A DNA stretch of 64,000 nt from Crotophaga sulcirostris. Its lineage: Eukaryota > Chordata > Aves > Cuculiformes > Crotophagidae. The number at the start of each line of letters is the position of its first letter. The first letter of the stretch is position 1. Location of the stretch: the NCBI GenBank assembly GCA_013397455.1, contig VYZB01000238.1, positions 1,099,637 through 1,163,636 on the forward strand, read 5' to 3'. The notes beneath the pieces are model-generated. The model did no database searches, was not told the DNA's origin, and worked only from the letters and a program-made list of their open reading frames with translations. Shown here piece by piece: positions 39,393 to 50,100 of this stretch. The position numbers and the translations under genes were made by a program.

Positions 39393-41006
39393 GCTTTATT
39401 TGTGGTAAGCCAGTATGGTTTGATACGGTGTCGTTAGAGAAAGACTTGGAAATATTTGTGGTTCTTTTTAACCCTGTGTGATGCCTGCAGGATGAAGCAC
39501 AGCCAAAGCAGCATCCTGCAGGCTGGGGGAGGCTGGGTATGAACATAAGCTAGCCTGATGTGATCTTAGACCACAAACCACTTCTGTGTCCTAAATGTTG
39601 TTAAATCTCTTATGCCAGTCAAAGCCAGGTTGTGCAAGCCACGAAAGCTCTTCAGCGGGAAAGGGTGTGCAGAAGACACCCTCCACACGTGTGCTTCCCT
39701 GCAGTGTGCTGGATCCACCCTTCCGACATACAACCCTCCCAGAGAAGAACACCTTCCTAAGGATGCTGTCACCAATACCAAGGTGTTCAAACACAGCAGT
39801 TTCTGTGTGCTTGAGAAACCAGTTATCCAACTGGTCCCTGCTGGCTAACAACACGCAGGCTGAAGGTGTCTGTCTGGGACAACTGCATATCTCAAATCAC
39901 TTGCAGGACTCCATTACAATCCCCTGCTTTGAACAAATCTTCCACCAACAAAAAATAAGCAAAACTGGAGAAAACAAAGCATTGAGAAGGACAGGGATCC
40001 ATTAGGGTGAACTTTCGTCTCTTCATGCTTCAGTGGAGCTGATGCCAGATGATGTCTTTGGCTCCCTGCCACTCACCCAGGTCTGAGCGTTGCCTGTGGA
40101 CGCCACCAGTTAACTCATTGCAAGAAGGTCAAGGAAAACTATAAAATGGTGAAACAGCCCACCTTATTTCTGTATGAACAACTTCACATGGTTTAAAATA
40201 CATGTTGTGGAAGTGTTAAACAGAATTTCAGAATTTTGAACTTTCAATTGAACTAGAAACACCAGTAAAGGATTGCAACTCAATTTTGCTTGAAATCACT
40301 TCTTGTTGCCTTTCTAGCAACAACTTGTGTTCTTTTGACTGGATTCTGGCAAGATTTTTGTTAAGATCTGTCAAGATTTGTTCTCTAGTTGTGTTTGTGG
40401 ATTAAATCAATTGTTTGTTGCCTGCACTTCTGGAAAACTGATCTTCTACCATCTACCATTTCTTCCCCAACAGAGAAGGCAATTTTAAAGAATCTCAGAA
40501 TATCATTGGACATGTTTCCAGTAGTGGAATTTAAAGTGTCCTCAAAACAGAATCAAATGCCCATCCCTTGAGAGCTTCCATTTGATGATGGTGAAAAATA
40601 AATTCAGTCTGATCCTAATAAAATAATTTCTCAAAAAAAAGAGCAGTTTAAAAAAAAAACAAACCAACAGAGAGTTCATGTAGTTGCATGGAAGACAGCA
40701 TTAGTACAAGGAGGCTCCACAGAGAAAAACGCAGAGGTTTGGTAGCAGAGGCTCCAACCGCCATGCTTCCCAAGGTCCCAGGTGTTGCAATGCCACTCTT
40801 TCAACAACAGCTTCATCACCAGACATCGTCTCCTGCAGGGATTCTTTAGGGAAAAATAATTGGAAACTTCTCTGTAGTTTCCTGGCTCTCTGGATCTCAT
40901 CTTAATGTTCCACCTCAGCACCAAGTGGTGAAGTTGCTTTTACTGTGTGTTCAAGACAGATTTCAAGAAGAGAGTGAACATTCGTTGAGGCACTTAACAG
41001 CTAAAA
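39393..41006. other. intergenic between CR1 and hAT-like copy
   Basis: Overlapping frames at 39566-40005 on both strands are unrecognised. The rest is AT-rich with A runs near 40628 and 40651. It could belong to a very long TBC1D30 3' UTR, but nothing shows this. Confidence 0.55.
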
Positions 41007-41209
41007 CAGGGCTCTCAAACTCATGGCCCATGGGCTGAATCCACCCCTCCATCTTGTTTTATCCAATCCAGCACCGAGTTTCTACCTGGCAGCAGCGCCA
41101 AACTCCTTCCCCCTGTGCTCCTGCCAGCACTGGTCACGTGCGCAATATGTGATGCGTATTAAGCTGCAGGAGCAGGAGAATGGCAGGAGCTGTGAGTTTG
41201 ACACCCCTG
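41007..41209 (+). mobile_element. non-autonomous hAT-like DNA transposon, copy 1
   Basis: A 203-bp element beginning CAGGGCTCTCAAACTC and ending GAGTTTGACACCCCTG, which are near-perfect inverted repeats of each other. It is flanked by a perfect 8-bp target-site duplication AGCTAAAA (40999-41006 and 41210-41217). Eight-base duplications with CAGGG… ends are typical of the hAT superfamily. It has no transposase. An internal GCCCATGGGC palindrome (41026-41035) lies near the left end, and repeated CAGGAG motifs lie near the right end. About 82% identical by eye to the copy at 46647-46848. Strand is arbitrary. Confidence 0.85.
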
Positions 41210-41217
41210 AGCTAAAA

Positions 41218-42501
41218 TAACATTCAATTTTCTCATCTATCGTCTAGTACTTTAAGAAAATTTCCTCCAGCAAACAGCAACACACTAATGCATTGAGTTG
41301 TTGTGATTCCTTCATACCAACCCTAACAGTCCAAGTACAAACCCCTCAGAGCAATCTCGTTGATTATTGATTAGGTCTGAATTGCTAGAGTTTACATTTT
41401 ATAGGCATTTCTTTTCCCAGACCCATACCTGCGCAAAGCTTGCCAATTTTCTATTGCTTAATCACATCTTAATGTGCTGAAAATCCATGCATGTGCTTGC
41501 GACATTTTAGCAGGTTTTGCAGAATGAAAGTGCTTTTATTTTCACTGGTTGAGTATACAGCCGCGTGATACGCTGAAGCTAAGAGAAACTGGGGAGAATG
41601 ATTCACAGTGAAATTTTGAGAAGTCCATTTCTTCTAAATCAAGGCAGAAACAATTCTCATACAGTCAATGATCAGTGACTACATTCTACATTATTTTGAA
41701 TTTACTTAGCACTATAAATATTCACTCGTGACAATACTGTTATAACCTGAAAATAAGGCAGGGGCAAGATCTGATCTACATCTGTTTTATCTTTATAGTG
41801 TTCATACTTCATATTATTTTATATGCATACACTTGTATAAAACAACAACAAAACAAAACTGCCTCCACAACAATAAACAGGGTATACTGTACAGCTTTTA
41901 AGTTACGGTATACAGTAAAACTGATATCACATCCTATAGGCTATGGAACACCTTAATAAATAGACAGTGATATATTAATTTGCAAATTTAACAAAGAATT
42001 TTAAAAGAGAAGGTAGGATATTGCATACAATGGGCCTGCTTTATCATTACTGCTTTTACTCCAGTTCAAACGGCACTTTTGTCTCGCAGGAAACTTGGAA
42101 GCAATAAGATAATGAATTGCAGTCAATATATACAGTTCGGCAGAGCTGTAATAGTCTAAGAGGAACCTGAATTTTTTGCAGTGCTTGACTTCGCAACCCT
42201 GAAGCTTAATTGTTCACATTTCATTTATCAGCCTGCCTGTTTCATGTGTAGAGGGAAAAAAAATACTTGTCTTATGGTATTTACCAGCTTTGCTTTTTGA
42301 TTTGGAAGTAAATGCTCAGCTTATCACTTTGCCAATGCCCTTCCACACCAAACTGGAACACAGCCATGGAAGCCCATGGTCTGTCCCACTGGCTGATGCG
42401 TTGGCTTTCAATGATAAGTGGGACCTTAAGTATCTACTCACTCTATTTGTAGAATTTAAAACCCTAAACTACTTTGGTACATTCATACATTTTACCTACT
42501 G
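41218..42501 (-). other. TBC1D30 3' flank or distal 3' UTR
   Basis: AT-rich sequence with one AATAAA on the gene strand (41535-41540) and CAACAACAAAACAAAACT near 41844. No gene is recognised on either strand. Confidence 0.5.
41535..41540 (-). terminator. candidate distal poly(A) signal of TBC1D30
   Basis: A second AATAAA on the gene strand, about 1.8 kb past the stop. A longer 3' UTR ending here would include the 204-codon open frame at 42502-43116. Support is the hexamer only. Confidence 0.25.
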
Positions 42502-43116
42502 CTAAGCTGGCAAATATGATTTAGTTACAAGACTGTAATCTAGATAATAGCTTTTAAATCCACTGAAGCCAAGATGTGCCCGAATATTCATAGAACTACA
42601 CATAGAGTTGTGCCTAATTCCTAATTTTGCAGTGCTGCAATTCTCCAGCAATAAAGTAACAGAAATGTATGTACAGATGTAACAGAAAAGGAGCAAACCA
42701 GTGTTGTGGATGGACTTATGTCCACTATTCTCATGCTCACTGACTACATTTATATTAAAAACAGTATCAGTAGAGGGTTTCTGTGGGAAGAGAAGCACAA
42801 AATGCTGCTCAAGAATGCCTGAAGCCAAATCGCCCAGTAGGTAAGTGGTGATGTTGGACACAAAGTGATACTTTTGCTTGCGAGGGCTGCTTGTGCTTCT
42901 GTTAGTCCTGCCGCCTTCAGCTACTCCCAGAGTGTGATGGTAAAGTCTAACAGGAAAGTTGCCCAACAGCCATAAGAACTGTTGTAGGTGTCTGCTGCAC
43001 AATTTGTCCTTTGAGCTTTGAAAGAGACAGGAGGCAGCCATAGCTGAGGGGTTAAAGGCAGCCGGTGACTTTATGTCTGGGTTAGATTTAAAGAAAAGGT
43101 ATGCTTCACAATGCAA
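42502..43116 (-). other. unrecognised 204-codon open frame in the TBC1D30 3' flank
   Basis: An ATG-to-stop frame of 615 nt on the same strand as TBC1D30, beginning about 250 nt past its stop. The translation (starts MHCEAYLFFKSNPDIKSPAA) resembles nothing I know. Base composition is not skewed in a way that explains the lack of stops. It is probably a chance frame inside a long 3' UTR; an alternative terminal exon or retained coding relic is possible but has no positive support here. Confidence 0.2.
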
Positions 43117-43369
43117 ACCAATGTTTATTTTACCACAGAACCATCAGAATCGACATCAGGGTGCCCGAGTGTATCTTCACTAATCTACCCCATAACAACA
43201 CGGGAGCACAATTTTCAAAGACACATTTATACATCTGGTAACCACTTTTGTCCCTGTTACTTAATCAAAGATTAGGAACTCCTTGGGCACATGTACACAC
43301 GCATTTAAAAAAAAAAAGGCAATACAAATTTTTTGTTGCTGTCAGAAATACAAAGTGCCAGGTAGGACA
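43100..43369 (-). other. TBC1D30: TBC1D30 3' UTR, proximal part
   Basis: This is the sequence just after the stop on the gene strand. It ends near the first candidate AATAAA. The real 3' end is not shown by sequence alone; mammalian TBC1D30 has a long 3' UTR, so the transcript may continue to about 41500. It includes a run of T on the gene strand at about 43307-43318. Confidence 0.6.
43124..43129 (-). terminator. candidate proximal poly(A) signal of TBC1D30
   Basis: AATAAA on the minus strand (TTTATT on plus), about 240 nt after the stop codon. It would give cleavage near 43100. Hexamers of this kind are common in AT-rich DNA, so use is unproven. Confidence 0.4.
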
Positions 43370-44151
43370 TCATCGTTTCCTGGTCCCACTGTTGCCACTG
43401 GCAGACTTATTGAAACTTCTGCTCATTTGTGGGAAGTGTACAGTTGGTGTTCTTTCAGTGGGGCCATACAGTCCTAAATTCCTGGCTGTAGCTGACTTTC
43501 TAAGAGGCTTGACACTGGGAAAAGGATTGAAGACATGCAGCTTTGGGTTCCCAGGCTGGGGAGATTTAGCCAGGTTTCCACTGTCACTGGATGAACAGGA
43601 GGACTCTGATAAACGTGGCTGGACGGACTGATGGGATGTTGAGTCAACATCGGTTTTGCCATCTGCAGTGAGTTCCAGTGCTTCCAATTTTAGCTGTACC
43701 ACTGACATGTCTGTACTGCTGTCCGTAGAGCTTGGCTCAGACGACTGCTGGTAAGCTTTTCGAGTAGTCCTGTCATCCAAATCACCTCCTTCTCTTTCTT
43801 CAAAGTCAGAATGTTCGGAAGTCTCCTCCTTTGCACCAGGACTGTTTGTTTTACAGCTCTCACTCTGCTCCTCTATCAGTCCTATGGTATCCCCATAGCC
43901 CAGCTGGCCTTTGGCCCTAGCAATGTTCTTTCGATGAACTCGTATGTGAGTACGCCATGGGGAGTTCAGTTTTGTTTTAAGATCTTCTTGGGGAATGGGA
44001 GACATCTTCCCTGGAGCATGACTTGGGATGTGAATAACAGCATTTTTGAGAGACCTGTTATTCAATTTCATCTTCTTTCCTAAAAGGAGATGGTTTATCA
44101 CCGGGGAATGGTTTACCTGGGAAGGGAGGAGGCTGGTAACTGGCCCTTTGT
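43370..44151 (-). CDS. TBC1D30: TBC1D30 last coding exon, C-terminal tail and stop
   Basis: The exon has 782 nt: two bases of a split Asp codon, 259 codons and a TGA stop at 43372-43370. It starts KGPVTSLLPSQVNHSPVINH. The middle is Ser/Thr/Glu-rich and looks disordered. The end is strongly conserved (KSATARNLGLYGPTERTPTV, then HFPQMSRSF and SGTRKR). The acceptor is CTTTCAG|AC. Open frames on the plus strand at 43248-43631 and 43811-44083 are shadows of this exon. Confidence 0.97.
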
Positions 44152-47100
44152 CTGAAAGAAAAAGTGTTTAAAAGAAACACTGTACTGTTAAAGATCAAGA
44201 CAAGTTAATGTCCTAAGAATCCACCACCAAATTTGATGCCTTTCTCAAAGTATAGCAAGCAGTTGTAGGACTATCTTCTACTTAAAAAAAAAATAAAAAA
44301 AATCACTGATTCTCTCTTACATCTTGGAGTCAAACACAAAGCTGTAACTTCTACAATAAAGATTTCCTGCCCTCCCTTTCTGCTTCTTGCCAATGGGCAA
44401 GTCCTCAGCCAGGAATACCACAGAAACAAATCATAACAAAAATTGCTTCTTGATTTTTGGAATTGCTCTATAACGGAGCTCTATATTGCTCTATAGTTTA
44501 ACATTAAAATTGGCTTCTGATCTTTCCCCTCTCCTTAATTTCTCTTCCAAGAGACAATTCAGTCCCTGTACAAGGTCAGTCAAACAAGCCTCTCCATGAG
44601 GCTTTTGTTACTGGAGAATGAACCAACATATTTTTAATGGATAAAGCACACCAACTCTTTCCTGTTAGGTCCTGTTATTAAACCAGCACAGTAGATTCAG
44701 TATTAGGTAATTAGATGACACTTTGATTAAACCACGAACCCAGCCCTGCATCATAATTAGTAAGATTAGAAAGGTTTGAGGGGCGGAGGTTGGCAGTTCT
44801 TGGGAATCAACATTTCACCATTTGCACTGTTGCTGCTGGCTGCAGCATTTGTTTAAAGCAAATACTTCGCCAATATTTGAAAAAAAAATAAAATCCTTAC
44901 AAATGGTGTTAATGTTAATGAAAAGTTACAGCTCTGTGTATTCAAATGCTCCAGCTAGAACAAGTGTAGATAATCGAGAGGAGACATAAGAATTCTCCAC
45001 ATTGATCTCCACTCCTAGTCTAAAGTCAGAGTCTTCACATCTGCACGGTTCAATGCTGGCTTAGAAAGATGACACCTAAGTGGGAAGGAACGAGTGGGGT
45101 GGGCTGTGTTCAGCTTGCACACCCACTAAAACCTTCAGTTGTGCTGTCACATTAACCCCCACATTTTTGAGTTTTTCAGCTGGGGAAATAGACTCTGTAA
45201 CATGGACTGTTATTTAACAGACTTATGTTCAGCTCTATCCTCACAGCAGCGTCATTATAGCTAGGTAAACTGGCAGCCACAATGGAACATCTAAGCCAGT
45301 TCTTCAGCTGTGTAATTTGCCATGCCTGGCTGTACTCAGAAGAGTCAGGATAATACAGACCTGCCACTTGGTCTGAAGTATACCTATCTCCTCACTTCAC
45401 TCCTACCAGTGCATTAGTGTGTCAATTCCAAGAAGGCCAAAGATTTAAAGGTTTTAATCAGAGAGATCAACACAATGCACCCAGATAGCAAAGACACTTT
45501 TAAATACCATTGTTCAGCTGGTCCCTGAGACCTAAAAAAATCCCAGGGTCATCATCTTCAGATCCTGACAAAAGAAGAAAAAAACATCACCTTCTCATTT
45601 ACAATCTGTCTACAGGAAAATACTACTGTGTTAGACATTCCATCGGTCTCCCTTGTTTTGTCTATCAGGTTATATGTAAAAGAATGTTATTTGCCTTGTC
45701 TTCTATGATGAGATTAGCTTGTAATAAATTGTAAATGAAGCATGTTTTGATACACTACCTGCTCTGATATATACATGGTGAACCTGCTGTTGCTGCTTCT
45801 TCTTTATCCTGGAATATTGCTTTTTCAGTGCATTAATATCAGTTGTCATACGCTCCATCATCATGCTATTAAAAGCAGCATGATACTCGCTCCGGCAAGA
45901 GTCTATTGCTCCTGGACTTAATTCTGCAATATTACTGGAACCCAGACTTTGTTCTTCATTCTGATCTGCACAGTGGAAATAAAGTCAAGATGAGGAGTAA
46001 ATTGGCATACTCAAGAGTTCCACAGATTAATTACAAGTGAAGCCTATGTCTGATTCCTATTGTCTTATTTAACTGTAGTCTTTAAGTAAAAATGTATTAT
46101 AACATGCATATTTAACAAAGCAGCAATATTTATAATAAGAAACATTACATTTCTAGAACTACTGATTAAGGATAGTAAGGGTTTGAAGGGAGTTTAGAGT
46201 ACAAAAATCAATTAACATCGCAATGTAAAGTTATAAGCACAGTTCTTCAATTACCCAAGCCATCACCAAACTAATTAGGAAACTGATTATTAAAGACATT
46301 CAGCTGGTAACAACACAAGCTATAAAATACATTCAAAGTTAACAAATGGTCTGCTTTTCTTGTATGGATCAGAATTTCGTTCTGCTTGTAGATCTTGCAC
46401 AGGTGAACATTCAATTCTGTCAGAAATTTTATTTCAATGTGGAGAGATTTGAAAAGTAGTGAAGTGCTGTCAGAACACCCTAACCCATACCCAATTTAAA
46501 AAAAAAAAAAAGTGAATACACCCAAAACATACAGCTGCCTGAAGGTTTGGCCAAATGGCGGTGAAATGACTTGCAGAATCCACTCACCACTGACAGGTTC
46601 CAATATTACCTGTGCATATGCTAATGAAGGTCAAGATTATTTATTCCAGGATGTCAAACTCACAGCCCATGGGCTGACTCTGGCCCTCCACCTTGTTTTA
46701 TCCAGCCCAGCACCTTGTTTCTACCTGGTGGCAGTGCCGAGTTCCTTGCACCTTTGCTCCTGCCAGTGCTGGGCACGTGTGCAGCATGTGATGTGCGTTA
46801 CGCTGCAGGAGCAGGAGAATGGCAGGAGCCACGAGTTTGACACCCCTCAATTATTCCATGTACACTCTTCAGAAAATGCTGACTACCTCACACCTTTCTT
46901 GGAAATAAACATGGATTTATGGTGGACATTTTCCCACATATGTACTGCTTTCTTTGTGGGTGGGCAACGCTATGGGTTTGTTTTTTTATCCATCACTGTG
47001 GCCAAATTCTTAACCTGCCCTGTCATTTATTGTATACAGACAGCTTCAAACTTGACTCTGAAAACAACTTCACGGACCATGGAGCAAGTCATTTGGTACC

Positions 47101-50100
47101 TGCTGTAATCTCTACATGAATATAAAATACAGTTTTCATAGCAGCTTTCACAGGGGAAACCACATAAAATTTCTGCAAGGTCATGCAGATTTAACTATGT
47201 TTTCCAGAACGAAAAAAAGCACTTTTACCTTTCATCCGGTTTTGGTATTTTTGGAGCTCTGGTGCCAAAAACCCACTTAACGGTCCAAGACAGCCAATTG
47301 CATTGACAATTGAGTCATCATCATCTAGGTCATTCTCCTCATCACTGTCTCTAGTTCTTCCTAGCCGTCTGTCAAATGAGAGCATAAAAAAATTAAGTAA
47401 GAGCCATTCTTAAACACGATCATTACCAAACACCTTTGTCTTTAGGAGCACACAAAGGAGGATGCCACCTGCATTTTCGCTGTCTGTGTAGGGTAAATAA
47501 TAACCCTATATGCCATAAGCAATGCATTTCAAACTTACCCTGAAAATGAAGTTGATTTTACTGCTGCAGGGAAAGGAGTAATGTTGTACGTGTATTTCTC
47601 CCTTAATTCTGCCAGTTGTGGGAAGGGAAATTGAGCCATGGTATAAACAGTCTAGAGGAAAAAAAAAGCAGCTTTTAAAACTGTCACTTTAACTGACAGT
47701 CCCACAAAAGATTTCTCCATGAACAGACTTTCACAGTCTTATAGGATTAAAGGCTGCACATACTCATGTGCTGAAAGAAAACAGAAATGGTCTAGTTTTA
47801 TGATTCAGTCAGTTTCAGTCAGTATTGCCTGTAGGAAGAATAAAGACTGACACACTAGAAAAATACATCGTTCAGAGAAAAAAAAAAAAAGAAAAAAAAT
47901 GAGGCACAGATAACACGAGACGTAGTGTCCTTTTCAACTCCTGTGTTTATTTAATAATCATTGTCAAATGTCTCCTTGCCAGCACACTGGAAATCCTCTT
48001 CCTCCAATTATGATTCCAGTTAAATGAATGCATCATTGGGGTTTTGGGGATCTTCCAGAAGACCTATATTATTACTCAAGTATTCAACAAGGTATTGACA
48101 TGAGCATAGACAGGAAGGAGCAGATTCTTACTTGATGTGGACTGTTAACAGACCTATTACTTCACTGACCAGCCGCAAGAGCTGGTGTGAAGGAAATCAC
48201 TTCAACACAAAAGTTACAGCCAAAGAACAACCCAACGTCACCCAGCTAACTTTTCTCCTCTCAGTTTTTGGGTTTGGTGGTTGTTTTGTGGGGGGGGGGT
48301 TGTGTGGTTTTTTTTGGAGGGGTCATAAGGGGTGTTTTTTGAAATAAATTTGTTCTATGGTGAACAAAGAAACCTCTCTGAAGCTCTCTAAACTCAACAT
48401 GCAACCCCTAGAATTAAAAATAAGGCCATAGAAAACTAATATGTTTTATTTACTTCAATACTCAGAGTTACAGAAGATAAATAGCTGCAAATGAATTTGC
48501 TTTCAGCATTATTTTTGCTTTAAGTCATTTTATAATAACAGAACGTGTTTTGCCAGCTAACTTAGCATAAAGACACATCATATTCATTGTAGCATAACTC
48601 ACTGATGATTTTTTCCTACCTATTCTAGTTGCCTTTTTTTTCCCTGCTTTTCTACACTTAAAACTATTCAAACTTTCAGATACCTGACAAACAATTCATT
48701 GGGAGTCTCAACATCAGAAGCAAAAAGAAAAAAATAGCTGAAATATTGTTTTTCACAGTTTCTCAAACATCATAGCTTTTCCCCACCTTGAACATTAAAT
48801 GTCTGTGAAAGAAAGCAATGTAAAAATTTCTCATTAGCTATGACAGGAAATCTTCACCTATATATTCTTTTATTCCTGTGATATTAAGTCAGTGACATTT
48901 TCATCTAAAGGCAAACGGCCTCAATTAAGATGAAAGGAACAATTTCTACATAATCCATTCCTGAACCATGCCTTGTCTGTGCTAAACACACTGTGGAAAA
49001 TTGCAAACATGAATTCCGTATTAGACCCTTCCGGACAGAAGATGACAAAAAATATGTTTCATCAACAGCAATGATGTAAGCAATGGGGAGCAGGGAGGAC
49101 AATTCTGGCTGGATCAGGCACAGGGCAACAGTGCAGCTCAGTTTCAGCTTTCTGCGTGAAACCGCTTTTACAGTTCAAGCCAGGCACAGACTCTAAGGCA
49201 AGGAGAATGTCTACAAAAAACCAGAGCATGAACAGAGGCTTTGAAACTACAATGCTGCTGTGAAAGACAAATATTCTCTAGGGCCTCAACAGCGATATCC
49301 CGCCAGTCTACCAGACGAAGGAATTTTATGATCTGCAGAAAGACCTACCTCCAGCCCAATGTGTCTGCCTTGCTTGTTTGATCTCCACCACACTTTTCTG
49401 GGTCTTTTCCCCATACGTCTCAACTCTCCCCCTTAATAGAGAAGGAGATGTGTCTGGAATTTATTTCTACTCTTTATGTCTATAGCCTTTTTGGGTAACT
49501 GGTTCCATATGCCAGTTACCCTTTAAGTGAAACAGTCGACTCCAAGTCCTCCATTTACTCCTTGCACCTTCTGCTTTAGATTATTTTTTTAGCTTTTGTC
49601 TGTCTCCAGTCTGTGTCTCTTCCAGATCCTGTGTAATTTCTTTAATTTAGCATACATGTTTTTAATTTAATTACTTGTTACAAGATTATAACTGGAGTCT
49701 GATTTGCCATCTGGCTAAGAGATCTGCAAATAAGTTTTATGCTGGTGCAAGTTCCACTGGGCATTAAAAAATTATTGTCAACCAACACCTGTGATGTCCT
49801 TCTCACAACAATGCTTCAGAGTCAAAGAATCCTGTTCCTAGTTTGTACTCAGCCCTGGGTGCCACATGGTTAATTACGGTGAAATCATGTCAGTGGGAAA
49901 TAGCCTACACAAAAGAAGGATAATGCAGCCAAACTTATTATCTCATATATAGGCATAAGGGACAGATTCTGGGAAGAAGAAAAGATAACCAGGAAAAAAA
50001 CTCTCTTCTCACCTTATATCAGTAGCATTTGTCAATTCTTTGCCTTAAAAATGCAAAGCCATCTACACCCTCTGCAGAATACCATACAGTAGGTGAGGGG

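Noticed and set aside
39241..39546. 101-codon minus-strand frame with protein-like sequence
   Set aside because: It is the ORF2 C-terminal remnant of the CR1 at 38911-39392, not a host gene.
43811..44083. 90-codon plus-strand open frame opposite the TBC1D30 last exon
   Set aside because: Shadow of the real coding exon.
46512..47108. 198-codon plus-strand open frame
   Set aside because: It runs through the hAT-like copy and lies in a TBC1D30 intron on the opposite strand.
49350..49700. Possible very old CR1 3' fragment
   Set aside because: Only a loose pattern match ('ggttccatatgccagttacc'); too diverged to support without an alignment.
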